Below, in pieces: positions 8,448-20,293 of a stretch of 64,000 nt of DNA (its first letter is position 1; each line of letters begins with the position of its first letter). Location of the stretch: positions 620,001 to 684,000 of the forward strand of contig NZ_CP038498.1 in NCBI RefSeq assembly GCF_012427845.1. Direction: 5' to 3'. The notes beneath the pieces are model-generated. The model was not told the DNA's origin. It saw nothing but the letters and a program-made list of their open reading frames with translations, and did not search any database. Source of the stretch: Pectobacterium punjabense (lineage in GTDB: Bacteria > Pseudomonadota > Gammaproteobacteria > Enterobacterales > Enterobacteriaceae). Made by a program: the position numbers and the translations under genes.

Positions 8448-11400
8448 TTATCCTTGCTGCTGACCACTTTCCTGCAATGCTTGCTCAATAGCTGCCAGAC
8501 GTTGCAGTTCCGAGTCACCTATCTGTTGTAGTTGCCGATCTAGCGAAGGCGTAAATGCCACGGAACGCCCAGTGCCGTCATCGGTGCTATTCATTGTGTT
8601 ACTTACTCTATCGAGCGGAATGTCCTTCCAACTGCCGCCGGAGAAGACCTCCATTGGCGTCAGTGAAGGCAGATAGATCCCCGAGAATGCGCTAGCCAGC
8701 GATGAGGTGCCGCCTAACGCGGGATCTTTGCTGAAGCTGGGGAAGGAACCTAGTGTGCTGTCGAAATTAATGCCAATGCCGCTGGTTACGCCACGTCCGA
8801 AAGTGCTGGCTACCTGGCTAGCTGGGAGGGAGCCTCCCTCGGTGTTCTGGCGTCCGGTAGCGAAAATAGCAGACATCACTGACTTCGGTGCACCGTCGCT
8901 ACCCACGGTGAAATTGCCGAGTGAAGGATTGGCAATCAAACCACCTAATGTCGGCGGTGCTGTTATGGCATCTTGCGCCGACAACTGGTGTGTATCGCTA
9001 GCTGATGGTGTCCGGCCAATACCGTCGTTAGCTTTGAACTGCGGATCGCCGCTCACAAGACTGTGCGTCACCGTCAGGCCAAAGCTGGTGCTGATGGAGG
9101 TATTGCTGCCGTCGGTGGCTGTTACCCGGATTACCAAGGTACCAACATCCGTATTGCCCGGCGTGCCGGAGAAGGTGCCGATAGTCGGATCGAAACGCAG
9201 CCAGCTTGGCAGCGGTGACCCGTTGGCGAGAGTGGCGCTGAGCGTCAGCGTGTCACCATCCGGATCGCTAAAGGTGCCGTCAGGCACGGTGAAGTTGAAG
9301 CCACCATCCTGTGCCACGCTTTGCGGCGGGATTGGCGTGGCGACCACGGGTGCATCGTTGACGTTGGTGACCGTCAGGCCAAAGCTGGTGCTGATGGACG
9401 TATTGCTGCCGTCGGTGGCCGTTACCCGGATTACCAACGTACCGACATCCGCATTGCCCGGCGTGCCGGAGAAGGTGCCGATAGTCGGATCGAAGCGTAG
9501 CCAGCTCGGCAGCGGTGACCCGTTGGCGAGAGTGGCGCTGAGCGTCAGCGTGTCACCATCCGGATCGCTAAAGGTGCCATCAGGCACGGTGAAGTTGAAG
9601 CCGCCATCCTGCGCCACGCTTTGCGGCGGGATAGGGGTCGCGACCACGGGGGCATCGTTGACGTTAGTAACCGTCAGGCCAAAGCTGGTGCTGATGGAGG
9701 TATTGCTGCCGTCGGTGGCCGTTACCCGGATTACCAACGTACCGACATCCGCATTGCCCGGCGTGCCGGAGAAGGTGCCGATAGTCGGATCGAAGCGTAG
9801 CCAGCTCGGCAGCGGTGACCCGTTGGCGAGTGGCGCTGAGCGTCAGCGTGTCACCATCCGGATCGCTAAAGGTGCCATCAGGCACGGTGAAGTTGAAGCC
9901 ACCATCCTGCGCCACGCTTTGCGGCGGGATAGGGGTCGCGACCACGGGTGCATCGTTGACGTTAGTGACCGTCAGGCCAAAGCTGGTGCTGATGGACGTA
10001 TTGCTGCTGTCGGTGGCCGTTACCCGGATTACCAACGTACCGACATCCGCATTGCCCGGCGTGCCGGAGAAGGTGCCGATAGCAGGATCGAAACGCAGCC
10101 AGCTTGGCAACGGTGATCCGTTAGCAAGGGTGGCACTGAGGGTCAGCGTGTCACCGACATCGGGATCGGTAAACAGGCCGGTAGGGAGTGTGAAGTTCAG
10201 GCCACCGCCCTGTGCAATGGTTTGTGGCGGAATGGAACCAGAGACCACCGGTGCATCGTTGACGTTGGTGACGGTCAGGCCGAAATCCGTATGCACCGTC
10301 GCGTTACTGCTGTCAGTGGCGGTGATGCGGATAGACAGATTGCCGACATCCGCGTTGCCCGGCGTACCGGAGAAGGTGCCGGTGGCTGCATTGAACGTGA
10401 TCCAGCTTGGCAACGGTGAACCGTCGGCCAGCGTGGCGCTCAGGGTCAGCGTATCGCCAACATCGGGATCGCTAAACAGTCCGGCAGGCAGGGTGAGGTT
10501 CAGGCTGCCGCCCTGTGCCAGAGTCTGTGGCGGAACAGAGCCGGAGACCACCGGTGCATCGTTGACGTTGGTGACGGTCAGGCCGAAATCCGTATGCACC
10601 GTCGCGTTGCTGCTGTCAGTGGCGGTGACGCGGATAGACAGGCTGCCGACATCCGCGTTGCCCGGCGTACCGGAGAAGGTACCGGTGGCTGCATTGAACG
10701 TGATCCAGCTTGGCAGCGGCGAGCCGTCGGCCAGCGTGGCGCTCAGGGTCAGCGTGTCACCGACATCGGGATCGGTAAACAGGCCGGTAGGGAGTGTGAA
10801 GTTCAGGCCACCGCCCTGTGCAATGGTTTGTGGCGGAATGGAACCAGAGACCACCGGTGCATCGTTGACGTTGGTGACGGTCAGGCCGAAATCCGTATGC
10901 ACCGTCGCGTTACTGCTGTCAGTGGCGGTGACGCGGATAGACAGATTGCCGACATCCGCGTTGCCCGGCGTACCGGAGAAGGTACCGGTGGCTGCATTGA
11001 ACGTGATCCAGCTTGGCAACGGTGAACCGTCGGCCAGCGTGGCGCTCAGGGTCAGCGTATCGCCAACATCGGGATCGCTAAACAGTCCGGCAGGCAGGGT
11101 GAGGTTCAGGCTGCCGCCCTGTGCCAGAGTCTGTGGCGGAACAGAGCCGGAGACCACCGGTGCATCGTTGACGTTGGTGACGGTCAGGCCGAAATCCGTA
11201 TGCACCGTCGCGTTACTGCTGTCAGTGGCGATGACACGGATGGACAGGCTGCCGACATCTGCGTTGCCCGGCGTACCGGAGAAGGTGCCGGTGGCTGCAT
11301 TGAACGTGATCCAGCTTGGCAACGGTGAACCGTCGGCCAGCGTGGCGCTCAGGGTCAGCGTATCGCCGACATCGGGATCGCTAAACAGTCCGGCAGGCAG

Positions 11401-14400
11401 GGTGAGGTTCAGGCTGCCACCTTGTGTCAGAATTTGTGGCGGAACGGAGCCGGAGACCACTGGTGCATCATTGACGTTGGTGACGGTCAGGCCGAAATCC
11501 GTATGCACCGTCGCGTTACTGCTGTCAGTGGCGATGACACGGATGGACAGGCTGCCGACATCTGCGTTGCCCGGCGTACCGGAGAAGGTGCCGGTGGCTG
11601 CATTGAACGTGATCCAGCTTGGCAGCGGCGAACCGTCGGCCAGCGTGGCGCTCAGGGTCAGCGTATCGCCGACATCGGGATCGCTAAACAGTCCGGCAGG
11701 CAGGGTGAGATTCAGGCTGCCGCCCTGTGCAAGGGTCTGCGATGGAACAGAGCCGGAGACCACCGGTGCATCGTTGACGTTGGTGACGGTCAGGCTGAAA
11801 TCCGTATGCACCGTCGCGTTACTGCTGTCAGTGGCGGTGACGCGGATAGACAGGCTGCCGACATCCGCATTGCCCGGCGTACCGGAGAAGGTACCGGTGG
11901 CTGCATTGAACGTGATCCAACTCGGCAGCGGCGAGCCGTCGGCCAGCGTGGCGCTCAGGGTCAGCGTATCGCCCACGTCAGGATCGGTAAACAGTCCGGC
12001 AGGCAGGGTGAGGTTCAGGCTGCCACCTTGTGCCAGAATTTGTGGCGGAACGGAGCCGGAGACCACCGGTGCATCATTGAGGTTGGTGATGGTCAGGCCG
12101 AAATCTGTATGCACCGAGGCGTTACTGCCGTCGGTGGCGGTGACACGGATAGACAGATTGCCGACATCCGCGTTGTCCGGCGTACCGGAGAAGGTGCCGG
12201 TGGCGGCATTGAACGTGATCCAACTTGGCAGCGGCGAACCGTTGGCAAGGGTAGCGCTGAGGGTCAGGGTGTCACCGACATCGGGATCGGTGAAGGTGCC
12301 CGCCGGTACGGTGAAGTTGAAGCCGCCATCCTGCGCTACGCTTTGCGGCGGGATTGGCGTGGATACCACCGGAGCCTGATTCAATGGTGTGACGGTCAGG
12401 TTAAAGGTGGTGCTGGCTGAGGCATCACCATCGTTGGCGGTGACCTTAATACTCAGAATGCCAATATCGCTATTACCCGGCGTACCGGAGAAAGTGCCAG
12501 TGGCTGGATTAAAGGTGATCCAGCTTGGCAGCGGCGAACCATCTGCCAGTGTGGCGTTGAGGGTCAGCGTATCGCCGACATCCGGATCGGTGAAGGTGCC
12601 TGCCGGTACGGTGAAGTTCAGGCTGCCATCTTGTACCACGATTTGCGGCGGGATTGGCGTCGCCACCACCGGCGCATCGTTGACGTTGGTGACGGTCAGG
12701 CTGAAATCTGTATGCACCGTCGCGTTACTGCCGTCAGTGGCGGTGACGCGAATAGACAGGCTACCAACATCGGCATTGCCCGGCGTGCCGGAGAAGGTGC
12801 CGGTAGCAGCATTAAAGCTCAGCCAGGCGGGCAAGGCTGAACCGTTGGCCAGCGTGGCGCTCAAGGTCAGGGTATCGCCGACATCCGGATCGGTGAAGGT
12901 GCCTGCTGGTACGGTGAAGTTCAGGCTGCCATCTTGTACCACGCTTTGTGCCGGTATCGGTGTCGCCACCACCGGCGCATCGTTGACGTTGGTGACGGTC
13001 AGGCTGAAATCCGTATGCACCGAGGCGTTGCTGCCGTCGGTGGCAGTGACGCGAATAGACAGGCTGCCGACATCCGCACTGCCCGGCGTACCGGAGAAGG
13101 TGCCGGTGGTTGCATTGAACGTGATCCAGCTTGGCAGCGGCGAACCATCTGCCAGCGTGGCGCTGAGGGTCAGCGTATCGCCGATATCCGGATCGGTGAA
13201 GGTGCCACTGGGTACAGTGAAACTCAGGCTGCCATTCTGTGCGATGCTTTGTGCGGGGATTGGCGTCGCCACCACCGGTGCATCGTTGATGTTGGTGATA
13301 GTCAGGCTGAAATCTGTATGCACCGAGGCATTGCTGCCATCGGTGGCGGTGACGCGGATGGACAGGTTACCGACATCCGCATTAACCGGCGTGCCGGAGA
13401 AGGTGCCAGTGGTCGGATTAAAGGTGATCCAGCTCGGTAGCGGTGAGCCGTTGGCCAGCGTGGCGCTCAAGGTCAGGGTATCGCCGACATCCGGATCGGT
13501 GAAGGTGCCTGCCGGTACGGTGAAGTTCAGGCTGCCATCTTGTACCACGCTCTGTGCTGGTATCGGTGTCGCCACCACCGGCGCATCGTTGACGTTGGTG
13601 ACGGTCAGGCTGAAATCCGTATGCACCGAGGCGTTACCGCCATCGGTGGCAGTGACGCGGATAGACAGATTGCCGACCTCCGCATTGCCCGGCGTGCCAG
13701 AGAAGGTGCTGGTGGCCGGATTAAAGGTGATCCAGCTTGGCAGCGGCGAACCATCTACCAGCGTGGCGCTGAGTGTCAATGTATCGCCAACATCTGGATC
13801 GGTGAAGGTGCCACTGGGTACAGTGAAACTCAGGCTGCCATTCTGTGCGATGCTTTGTGCGGGGATTGGCGTCGCCACCACTGGTGCATCGTTGACGTTG
13901 GTGATAGTCAGGCTGAAATCTGTATGCACCGAGGCATTGCTGCCATCGGTGGCAGTGACGCGGATGGACAGGTTGCCGACATCCGCATTGCCCGGCGTAC
14001 CGGAGAAGGTGCCAGTAGTCGGATTAAAGGTGATCCAACCCGGCAGCGGCGAACCATCTGCCAGCGTGGCGCTCAAGGTCAGGGTATCGCCATCCGGATC
14101 GGTGAAGGTGCCTGCGGGTACGGTGAAGCTCAGACTGCCATCTTGTACCACGCTCTGTGCGGGGATCGGCGTCGCCACCACCGGCGCATCGTTGACGTTG
14201 GTGACGGTCAGGCTGAAATCCGTATATACCGAGGCGTTGCTGCCATCGGTAGCGGTGACGCGGATAGACAGGCTACCGACATCGGCGTTGCCCGGCGTGC
14301 CGGAGAAGGTGCCAGTAGTCGGATTAAAGGTGATCCAGCCTGGCAGCGGCGAACCATCTGCCAGCGTGGCGCTGAGGGTCAGGGTATCGCCGACATCCGG

Positions 14401-17400
14401 ATCGGTGAAGGTGCCTGCCGGTACGGTGAAGCTCAGGCTGCCATCTTGTACCACGCTTTGTGCCGGGATTGGCGTTGCCACCACAGGGGGATTGCCAACG
14501 ACTACCGTCAACGTTGAGGTCGCGCTGCGGCTGGCATCGTCATTGGCGGTAACCGAAATGGTACGTGCACCGCCGCTAGGCGTTGTCGCCACATTGACAT
14601 AGACGATAGCGCGTAGTGCGGTCTGGAAGGCTTCTGACGTAGCGCCACCTGTGAGAGTCAGGGTTTGGCCGCCATCCCCTGACACGTTGATGCCCGCAGC
14701 ATGGGCAGCCAGTAATGCCTGTTGCGATAACGTCAAGTATTCGCTAGCGCCATCAGTACTGCCAGCGAGCGCGAGCGTCAGAGTCCACAGACGAGTATCG
14801 CCATCGGTTTGCGACAGCGTCGCCAGCATATCGGTTATGGGGACGCCCGTGCTCAGACCGCTTGAGACGGTGGCGCTATAGTCACTGCCCGCTCCTGCAC
14901 CGTTCAGGTCCACTTGTGGACTCACACCCGAAGCAAACTGTGATTCGTAAGCACCGATATCGACAGCCCCTTGTCGCACACGATCCAGACCCCGCGCATC
15001 ACCATTGCCGGTAACATAGAAACGATCGCCCTGATTAATGGCATTGCTGGCTGTAGCAGCCAGCCGAGGATCTGACGATGACACCAGATCCACACTACTG
15101 CCGATCAGGTTATTACCGCCATTTAGGGTATAGGAACCGTTACTGGTGGTGTCGTTATGGATGACCATATCGACAGTATTGCCCGATATAATCGAGTTGC
15201 GCACACTGGTAACCCAGCTAGAGGCATGGTTGGTGAAGTGAAACTGAATACCGGCATCCTGACCGGTGATGGTGGTGTTCATTAAGGTGACATGCGTGTT
15301 GGGCGCGTTGGTGCTGCCGCTTGCCGCCAGATAGAGACCCGCCACGCCAATCGACCCATTGGCCGCATTGGCGCCAATATTGTTGTAGATGGATGAATTG
15401 GTGATCGACAGCGAGAGTGTTTGTTGGGCTGACACGAACAGCTTGATCACGCCTTCTTCATTCATGCCGCCCGACTGGGTATTATCATGGATATTGACCT
15501 GATCGAGATCGAAGATGTAGGCACCTTGTTGAATATTGCTCAGGTCAATCATGCCATTGCCCCACCCGCCATCGTCGGTGTTCCCCGTAATATCAACGTT
15601 GTACAACCTGAAGTTGATATCTAATGCGCTAGCATTGATCCCCAGCACACCACCTGAGAACTGGTTGGTGTTGGTGGTGAAATTCGTCAATGTCAGGTTC
15701 TGGATGGCGAGCGTCATTGACGAGGTGTTGATTTGGAAGCCGGAATAACCGCCACCGTTCAGGGTAAAGCTTTGCCCGTCGATCAGCATGGAACTGGTCG
15801 GTACCAGCAGGCCTTCAGCCAGCGTCACGTTGGTCTGCAATACGATACGGTCAATGCCGGGGGTGACGTTGGCCCAATACAGCGCCTCGCGCAGACTGAG
15901 CCCGCCGCCATCATTGATATCATCTTGCAGTGTATTGCCATTGCCAAAGGACGCATCGTCGCCGGTATCGTCTCCAGAGGTAACATACAGCGCGCTGTTG
16001 CTCGCTAACACATTGACTGAAGAGGTAAGGTTCAGCGACGTGGTGTTGTTGTTGGTCCCGCTATCTCTGACGGCGGTTAAGGACACATCCCGTGTTGCCG
16101 CCGTAACGCTGCTGTTGCTATTGCCGTAGCGTAAGCCATCCACCAGACCGGCAAATTGCGTGTTGCTGGCGGTCATCCCGCTCAACTGTAGCGTCACCGT
16201 ATTGCCGACACGCGTTACCGTATAACTGCCGATGCCGGTCAGTGTGCCGCTGCCATTGCTCGCTAGGCTGATGGTGTTGCCCGCCACGCTGATAAATTCA
16301 CCGCTGTCGTTGACGTTGGACACGGTCAGAGTCAGTGCGTTAAAGGTCTGCCCGCTGTCCCGCGTGTCTGCGCTGACGCCGCTGAACAGATCGACAGCAC
16401 CCGCCATTCCGCCAATAAATATCGGATTGCTGCCCGTGGCGGACAAGGTTGGTGCGGTGCTGCTTGCGGCGGTCGTGACATCAAGCTTGACGACGCTGAC
16501 GGTGGCATTACCGGCGCTGTCTCTGGCGACCACATACACATCATAGGCGGTGGCTGCGGCTAAACCCGTCAGGGTCAGGGATTGACTGTAGGGCGCGCTG
16601 CCGGCTAACTGACTGCCGAAAGTGAGTGCCAGGCTACCTGAGGCGTTCTGCCCGTTAATGACCTGAGTGACGCTCGGTGCACTGGCGCCGTCGGGGAGCA
16701 CCACATAATAGATGGTGCCCCGTTCGTTGAGGTCAGTATTAAGGGTAAAACCGCTCACTGTCGGTGCGGTGATTGTGGGTGTCGCGTCAAACGTAGGCGC
16801 GATATCGTCAGCCACCGTTAAGGTGATGACCTTCTCATAGGTTGCTTGCCCGTCGGAGACCTGGAGACGCACGGAATAGGTTCCGGGTGCCATGGTGGCG
16901 GCATTGACCGCTCTCAGCGTGCTGCCGCTGAGGATAAAGAGTGCATTATCAGTACTGCCAGCGCCACTCACCAGACTGTAGGTAAATGTGGTGGAGTCTA
17001 CGTCGGTTGCCGACAACGTCCCAACGATGCCATTGCTGCCCAGAGACTGGCCGAATGTTGTGTTGGAAAGCGCCAGATCCGTTGGGGCATCGTTGACCGC
17101 AACCACGGCCACGGTGCTGCTAATGGCTAAGGCCGTGCTGTTATTGCTGGCACCTGAATCGGTGACCTGAGTCAGGGTCACGACCCGTGCGGTGGTATGG
17201 GGATTTTCACTGCTGTTGCCGTAGGTCATGCCAGATAGCAAGGTGCCCATATCGGCATTGCTCAATGCCGCTCCGCTTAGGCTGACGACTGCCGTGCCAG
17301 CGCTGAGGGAGACACTGGCCGAACCGTAACCACTGCCAAGTGTGACGCTATTGCCATTGATCAAGGACACCTTGACGCCATTGATATTCAAGTATTCGGT

Positions 17401-18858
17401 ACTGTCTGCTACGTTGGTGACGGTAAAGGTGGCGCTGGTAAAGGTTTGCCCACTGTCGTTGGTATTCGCGATTACATTAGTAAATAAGCTGACGGCGGCA
17501 CCGTTTTCTGTATAGGTCGGATTGGTCGCTGAGCCAGCTATGCTGGGAACGTTATCGGTGGGAGCTGCGAGAGATGCAGTGACGATATTATCCCATGTAA
17601 CAGTACCGTTACCGATTGTTGCTGTTGTTAATCTCACCTCGTCAATATCTTGAAACGCATTAGAGAGCGTCGCCGTCTGGAATGCTACCGTGAGGGTGAT
17701 GGTTTGCGTTGCCCCCGCCACCGCGCTACCGTCTTTATACCCCGTGATGGTGAACGTTGATACGTAATTGCCTAGCCCTCTAAGATCAATACTCGATAGT
17801 TTGAATTCGCTGCCATCCGTCGATTTAAGTGCAAAATAGTTAAGATTTCCCCCAGGAGTAACAATCGTATTCAGGACCTGGTTACCGCTTATCGCAACAG
17901 TTTGAATGGTTACATTGCCAGTACTGTTAGCAACGTAGGTAAAACCGTTGTTTTGATCGTTATACGTTTGGAGACCCGGTTGGGTTTTGACAAATTCTTC
18001 CGTGCCTGAAAATTGCGAGAACGTGTTAGTACCATGCGTTGGGGAAGCCAACAAACTATTGTATTCTTGCGCGATGGTTCCCAGTGCTGCGCCGGTTGTC
18101 TCTATATTGCCAACCGTTGTTTCCAGTTGCCAGTTGCCACCTTTGGATGCTGCGCCCGTCAAATCATCTGAGGCTGCAATATCTGCCTGAGTGAGCTGTG
18201 ATAGTAAAGAGACAAAACTTTTTCCTGTGTCCTGTGCAATATCACAGCCATAAAGCAGCAGATCGCCATCCTGTGTTAGCGCGGTGCCGAGTTTAGCCAG
18301 GTCGGCCGAACGTGCTTCCGCCGTAGCGCTATCCAGCGTCAGATTACCAAGGCGAACTTGTCCTTCGTTGCCATGGCTCAATATATGGATCGCATCGTAA
18401 CCCGTATGAGTTTCAGCCCATACCGCCATCTGCGTCAGGCCGTCTTTGCTACTATCCAATAAAAATACATCAACCCCAGCGGGGACACTGTTGACCAGTG
18501 TTTGGTAATCCGTCAGCGCTGTGTCAATAAATACCGCTTCTTTACGTATTGTTTCGCCTGCAACAGCCTGTACAACGACGTCAGTCGTGATGTCATGCGT
18601 GGCACTATTCTGATCGGATGATGTGTTGTTCTCCGATGTGGCCTCAGCAGAATGATTTGCGGTCTGTGCAGGATTAGGATTAGAAGAAGCCGTGGCGTCA
18701 CTCGAGTTACTGGTTTCGGCCTGAGTGGCCGTTGCGGCGATTGCGCCGTCAAATAAGACGCGGGATTCAAGGGCAAAACCAAGAGGAGCGGAATAAGTCT
18801 GCTCAATATGGTCAGTTGGATGGTCATTTTTCTTACTGAATAATTGGCGCCACAGCAT
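8448..18858 (-). CDS. Giant Ig/cadherin-like repeat adhesin with DUF4347-type N-terminus, interrupted by a frameshift
   Basis: Predicted very large secreted surface protein (~3470 codons if continuous). Start ATG 18858 has GGAG 8 bases upstream. N-terminus: LESRVLFDGA at 30-39 (LEPR-XLL-like motif), then a DUF4347-type domain (~105-260) with IHILSHGNEG (His162) and LLLYGCDIA (Cys205). Next come Ig/cadherin-like stretches, a parallel beta-helix-like segment (GLSLREALYWAN, near base 15900) and ~18 tandem ~100-residue putative-Ig repeats. The C-terminal ~180 residues are unlike the repeats and lack RTX nonapeptides. The frame breaks near 9830: sister repeats read GGCGAGAGTGGCG but this copy reads GGCGAGTGGCG, a loss of AG. 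The upstream frame ends at 9664 after ~60 foreign residues; the C-terminal frame (8448 to ~9830) is then out of phase. Pseudogene, phase variant or assembly error. Confidence 0.88.
9065..14493 (-). repeat. ~18 tandem ~300-bp repeats inside the adhesin gene
   Basis: Each unit encodes about 100 residues of the pattern PVVATPIPxQSVxQDGSL / DPDVGDTLTLSATLADGS / FSGTPGNADVG / TNVNDA. I count 18 copies by eye, in at least two subfamilies (PVVATPIP-type at both ends, PVVSGSVP-type in the middle). Neighbouring DNA copies are nearly identical, especially 9070-10080, which favours copy-number change and assembly collapse. Confidence 0.9.
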
Positions 18859-19029
18859 AAGACATACTCCAGAGTGGTGTTAGTACGTATAATTTTTCTA
18901 CAGCTAATATCGGGAAGTCATCACTAAATACGGACTATCGGTACGCTTGCCATCGTGACTACCAACAGACCACTCCTATGTCCATCATTAGATTACATAT
19001 TGCGCTTTTAATTTCAAAATCTTACAGAT

Positions 19030-19059
19030 GTCGCGCTCCCCTAAAAATGAGGGAAGCGC
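19030..19059 (-). terminator. Possible hairpin terminator after the collar-like gene
   Basis: GCGCTCCCCT, short loop, AGGGAAGCGC, one mismatch, just beyond the stop at 19069 on the minus strand. No strong T-run. Upstream, 18859-19030 shows no gene and should hold the adhesin promoter and leader. Confidence 0.4.
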
Positions 19060-19068
19060 GTAGTTATA

Positions 19069-19809
19069 TTAGTTTGGGTTTACAGGATAAACGCCCATAG
19101 TAGCGATGCACGCAGTGAGACCTACACTGGGGTTACGAACACTAAAAGGTGTACCGCCAATATTAGGGGAAATGGTTATACCCGTTAGGTTGCTCACACT
19201 AAACGGGGCTGAAAATGGTTTCAACGTTGTTGTAGGTGTGGCATTACTGTAAATTTTAGCTGGTGAGTCAACCCCACCAACGGCACTTAAATCAAACGAA
19301 GGAGACGTTGTCGCCAGTGATGTCGTGTTGTCTGGTACGTTGGCTGTTGCCGCACTGTTTACCACTGGAATAGCGATAGAAGCTGTACCGCTCACGCTTC
19401 CAGAAGAGGCAACAGTGGCCGGATGGATGTGTGGGGCAACGTTGCTCGTCGTCAATGAGACATTCTCTGCCCCAAATACTTGTCCACGAGTGACATTCGC
19501 TAATCCTGTTCCTTGTCCAGCCCCTACCGGTACGCGCCCACGCATGTCGGGGAGCATAAAGTTCCCCTGCTGTGGAGAACCTCCCCAGATATTTCCGATC
19601 AAGGCATAAAGCGCCTGATATTGATTGATAGTCACTGTTTGCCCATTTGCAGGCAGATAGCCCTCTGGGCAATAGCTGGTGACCATATAACAAATAGAGC
19701 CAATGTAAGGCTCAATACTGCATGCAGATGCGGTAGCTGGTTGCGATAGGCCTACAGCTAACACAGTTGCGATCGCAGATTTGGCAAACAGACGCTGAAC
19801 GCATTTCAT
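19069..19809 (-). CDS. Secreted tail-collar / microcystin-dependent-protein-like protein
   Basis: The signal peptide (MKCVQRLFAKSAIATVLAVGLSQPATASA) is followed by a phage tail collar type domain: YIGSICYMVTSYCPEGYLPANG, then LYALIGNIWGGSPQQGNFMLPDMRGRVPVGAG, the signature of the collar domain in so-called microcystin-dependent proteins. The C-terminal half is rich in Ser/Thr/Gly. I prefer ATG 19809, which has AAGGAG at 8-base spacing; ATG 19815 is only 2 bases from that site. It sits between the adaptor operon and the giant adhesin on the same strand, so it may be an accessory or co-secreted protein; this is inference. No phage genes flank it. The exact function of the family is unknown. Confidence 0.8.
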   Translation of the reverse strand: MKCVQRLFAKSAIATVLAVGLSQPATASACSIEPYIGSICYMVTSYCPEGYLPANGQTVTINQYQALYALIGNIWGGSPQQGNFMLPDMRGRVPVGAGQGTGLANVTRGQVFGAENVSLTTSNVAPHIHPATVASSGSVSGTASIAIPVVNSAATANVPDNTTSLATTSPSFDLSAVGGVDSPAKIYSNATPTTTLKPFSAPFSVSNLTGITISPNIGGTPFSVRNPSVGLTACIATMGVYPVNPN

Positions 19810-20293
19810 AAACATCTCTCCTTGGAATGGGGGATAATTCCACGCTGGGTGAAATATATCTGATGATTTTGATGCTTGGTCTTGTGATGCCTAACTTCAC
19901 TTGCTAAGTAACATGTAATTTTATGTAAACAATAAAAACAAAATTACATATAAAAAGTGAAACTGGCAATAAGCTTTTACGTGGGCAGATAATAAAAAGA
20001 TTTATTTTTTTAAATAATTGATTTTATTTGATATTTATTTGTCTTATCAAAGTGCGGATGTGCTGAAGTTGCTGCGATATGTGTATGTTGTCAGCGTAAT
20101 AAAAAAACCAGAGAGAAATTTATTTGTTAATAAAATGTAGTGTATGTTCGACGCAATAGGTACGTGAAAACGTTAGGTAATCTTATTAACGGATGAAATA
20201 AAAAAAGGTGTAACGCTTTTCTACAGAGTCTGGAGCATTTCCTGCTCCAGATACCAGCGAAGATAGGCGTATATATCGAGGATAACCAGCCCG
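19810..20293. other. AT-rich intergenic region with one strong hairpin
   Basis: About 480 bases without a convincing gene. 19900-20120 is very AT-rich and probably holds the promoter of the collar-like gene. At 20229-20251, TCTGGAGCA-TTTCC-TGCTCCAGA is a perfect 9-bp stem just after the adaptor gene ending at 20294, a likely transcription end, though no T-run follows. Confidence 0.5.

Noticed and set aside
9065..14493. CRISPR-like array because of regular repeats
   Set aside because: Units are ~300 bp, protein-coding and contiguous without spacers.
9815..14602. Very long open frames on the + strand opposite the adhesin repeats (854 and 737 codons)
   Set aside because: They are antisense shadows of the periodic adhesin repeats: same 300-bp period, no start context, no recognisable domain.
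19069..19809. Prophage remnant around the tail-collar gene
   Set aside because: No other phage gene nearby; the protein has a signal peptide and sits in an adhesin locus.
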